Of a DNA stretch of 32,963 bases, positions 31,231-32,963 are shown piece after piece. This DNA is from Sutterella sp. (GTDB taxonomy: Bacteria; Pseudomonadota; Gammaproteobacteria; Burkholderiales; Burkholderiaceae_F). The position numbers and the translations under genes were made by a program. Each line of letters opens with the position of its first letter. The stretch's first letter is position 1. The notes below the pieces were generated by a model. The model made no database searches. It was not told the DNA's origin and saw nothing but the letters and a program-made list of their open reading frames with translations. Where the stretch lies: assembly GCA_020025965.1 (NCBI GenBank), contig JAHHRG010000020.1, positions 1 to 32,963 of the forward strand, in the 5' to 3' direction.

Positions 31231-32691
31231 CTAGGTCTCTTGAGAAACCTCTCGGCCAGCCACTCGTCCGAGCGTAAAAACGTCGGAGAGTGAATTGCCG
31301 CCCATCAGGGTTTCGCCGTGAATCCCGCCCGTCACTTCGCCGGCGGCATAAAGCCCGGCAATGACGCGGCGGCGTCGGTCGAGAACCCGCGCTTTCGTAT
31401 CGATCGCCACACCGCCCAAGGTGCAGTTAACCGACATCGAAATACGAGCGGCATAAAAGGGGCCCGTCTCAAGGGGAGAGAGGAGAGTATTGGGATTGCG
31501 CCCGAGCGGATCGGATTTCGCGGCTACGGCTTGGTTGTAGTCGCGGACAGTTCGCTTCAGGTTTTCGGCAGGAATACGAAGTTCCAACGCCAGATCATTC
31601 AGAGAAGGTGCCGTAAACGCTTCGCCGTGACGCATGCCGGCGTCGAAAGCCGCTTTCGCGCTCGGCTTCTGGGCATGGTAGCCGCGAGAATCAAGCAGCA
31701 CGTAGGCGGTTTTACCGGGGGCACGGAGGACTGCATTCGTGAATTTGCAGCCGGGAGCATCTTCGGCAACGAATCGATGACCGGTTCGGTCAACGAGAAT
31801 CATGTTTTCCACGGGTGAAATGGCGCCCACAAAACGACCCGACAGGGCTCCGCTCGGCAGAAGCTGAATGAATTCCATCCCGACCGTTGCCGCACCGATG
31901 TCTTCGAGCGGGGCAATCATATCGCCCGTCGCTCCCGAATGGTTCGTCGTGCGAAGGTCCTTCAAAAGGGGATCGAAACGTTCGACCATGTCGGACGACG
32001 CGCCGAAGCCGCCGGAAGCCACCACCACGCCTTTCTTGGCATAGAGGTGTTGAATGCCGTTCTGCGTTGAGACTTCGACGCCGATCACACGGCCCGAGAG
32101 AGACTCTTCGCGGATCACACGCGTGACGCGGCAGTTGATGCGGATGTCGACACCGAGCTTGCGGGTACAGTCGCGGAGCGGATCGATATAACCCATGCCC
32201 CAAGGGCGGGTGGGATTGTGCGTACGAGGCCAAAGGCTCGAATAGACCTGATAGACCTCGGAGGAGAATTCCACGCCATGGTCCTTCAACCACTGAAGCG
32301 TATCGGGAGCACCGTAGGTGACAAGTTTGGCCAATTCGGGATCGGCTCGGTATTCGCCGCTTTCCATCATCTGCTGATAGTGGTGTTCGACGGAATCTTC
32401 CACCCCGATCTTGCCCTGCGCTTCAGGATCGACCGCATTGAAGGCATCGGCCAACATCGTGTTGCCGCCGATCACCGGCATCTTTTCAAGAATCAGGACA
32501 GAACAACCGGCTTCGGCCGCTTCAATCGCAGCAGCCAGACCCGCTCCGCCCGCGCCGATCACGATCACGTCGCGAACAGCCTCGGGCGCAACATGTGCGT
32601 CAAGGGCAAAAGCATCGGCAGCGGGCGCGGCGGCTACGGCGAGCGCACCGGCGGAACCGATGAATTGGCGGCGGTTGATGGCGGAAGACAT
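31231..32691 (-). CDS. Tat-exported FrdA-like flavoprotein reductase, non-canonical active site
   Basis: A 486-aa periplasmic FAD enzyme of the fumarate reductase/flavocytochrome c family. Residues 1-30 are a Tat signal (NRRQFIG then a hydrophobic stretch). FAD binding begins at VIVIGAGGAGLAAAI (about 43-57) and ends with the AAGEVTGGIHG...GGNSLSD block (about 450-470). There is no CxxCH haem motif, so a separate cytochrome must supply electrons. Against Shewanella FccA (from memory), the catalytic Arg402 aligns with G314, His504 with C423 (NCTLGG instead of HHTMGG), and Arg545 with L462 (GETLMGGN instead of GANRLGGN). Fumarate is therefore an unlikely substrate. The ribosome site is weak. 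It is encoded on the strand of dba-dsbI, 181 bp upstream of dba, and could be a respiratory reductase or a dehydrogenase. Confidence 0.85.
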   Translation of the reverse strand: MSSAINRRQFIGSAGALAVAAAPAADAFALDAHVAPEAVRDVIVIGAGGAGLAAAIEAAEAGCSVLILEKMPVIGGNTMLADAFNAVDPEAQGKIGVEDSVEHHYQQMMESGEYRADPELAKLVTYGAPDTLQWLKDHGVEFSSEVYQVYSSLWPRTHNPTRPWGMGYIDPLRDCTRKLGVDIRINCRVTRVIREESLSGRVIGVEVSTQNGIQHLYAKKGVVVASGGFGASSDMVERFDPLLKDLRTTNHSGATGDMIAPLEDIGAATVGMEFIQLLPSGALSGRFVGAISPVENMILVDRTGHRFVAEDAPGCKFTNAVLRAPGKTAYVLLDSRGYHAQKPSAKAAFDAGMRHGEAFTAPSLNDLALELRIPAENLKRTVRDYNQAVAAKSDPLGRNPNTLLSPLETGPFYAARISMSVNCTLGGVAIDTKARVLDRRRRVIAGLYAAGEVTGGIHGETLMGGNSLSDVFTLGRVAGREVSQET

Positions 32692-32767
32692 GGTCAGCGT
32701 CGTGGAAAAAAGGTCTTGGTTTGGGTGTTACGGAAAACCTACAAAATTACACTTTGGTACGTTTTCT

Positions 32768-32818
32768 GAGTGACGACACTCTAAAGCATATCGTGTTACT
32801 AGGATATTGTGAATTCAC
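32768..32818. promoter_or_regulatory. Two short dyads upstream of the flavoprotein gene
   Basis: GAGTG-N4-CACTC (32768-32781) and the palindrome GTGAATTCAC (32809-32818) lie 77-127 bp ahead of the flavoprotein start, in what may be a divergent promoter region. They may be operator sites; no regulator is assigned. Confidence 0.35.
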
Positions 32819-32849
32819 TCTACGTACAATACGCAATTGCGAGAAAACC

Positions 32850-32963
32850 TTGACATCGATAAACTCGCGCGAAAGCCGCGTGGTCGGTTTTGTTGTTTTG
32901 GCGTTTTTTCGTCGATCTGCCGTCGTTTTTGCCTCGATATTTACCTCTTCCCCCGTGATAAAC
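32850..32963 (+). CDS. Possible start of a divergent gene cut by the window edge
   Basis: From a TTG at 32850 the frame stays open for 38 codons to the window end. It encodes a basic start (SINSRESR), a hydrophobic stretch broken by two arginines (VVGFVVLAFFRR), and more hydrophobic residues, as in a signal anchor. No ribosome site is evident and the same bases (TTGACA) could be a -35 box. Divergent regulators are common beside such reductases, but nothing in the sequence identifies one. Confidence 0.2.
   Translation, partial: MTSINSRESRVVGFVVLAFFRRSAVVFASIFTSSPVIN

Overview
The window looks like a chromosomal segment of a gut-type betaproteobacterium. The best guess is the Sutterellaceae (Sutterella/Parasutterella, Burkholderiales). 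This is inferred from the gene mix: an ExbD-TonB-TPR energy-transduction operon, a pbpC/alpha-2-macroglobulin pair, DcuC, a TtrS/TtrR-like two-component pair, a Dba-DsbI pair whose DsbI carries a beta-propeller, and a Tat-exported FrdA-like flavoprotein. No rRNA, tRNA, CRISPR array, IS element or phage module was seen.

Layout. (1) 1-2.3 kb: end of a TonB2-type operon (exbD, tonB, TPR protein; exbB presumably just off the left edge), closed by a terminator. (2) 2.36-2.71 kb: a compact transcription unit whose promoter is overlapped by a Fur-box-like palindrome. It is about 300 nt long, may encode a 27-residue membrane peptide, and ends in a perfect terminator; it is either a Fur-controlled small RNA or a peptide mRNA. 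(3) 2.85-3.94 kb: a lipoprotein and a periplasmic thioredoxin, each with its own terminator. (4) 4.2-9.4 kb: three consecutive genes of one diverged, unrecognised protein family (572, 380 and 589 aa), each in its own transcription unit. (5) 9.7-12.5 kb: a permease plus a cytoplasmic YwrD-type gamma-glutamyltransferase. (6) 12.6-22.8 kb, minus strand: a tandem UspA protein, a class II Fic protein, penicillin-binding protein 1C and a giant alpha-2-macroglobulin-like protein that has lost its thioester motif. (7) 23.0-24.9 kb: a secreted protein of six 16-residue His/Asp/Glu repeats, convergent with an orphan VSR-like nuclease with zinc-ribbon and NUMOD1-like domains. (8) 25.0-32.7 kb: an anaerobic-respiration neighbourhood: dcuC with a PhnD-sensor histidine kinase and FixJ-type regulator, then on the opposite strand dba-dsbI and a Tat-exported flavoprotein reductase whose usual C4-dicarboxylate-binding residues are replaced.

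How the parts fit. The envelope theme is strong: TonB power, periplasmic thioredoxin, DsbI oxidation, PBP1C with alpha-2-macroglobulin, and periplasmic reductase. Region 8 plausibly couples transport and sensing of an organic acid to reduction of a non-fumarate acceptor, but no cytochrome donor lies in the window. The items most likely to be undescribed are the three-paralogue family, the Fur-controlled short transcript, the His-repeat protein and the unusual flavoprotein. All function calls come from reading the sequence; no database search was run.
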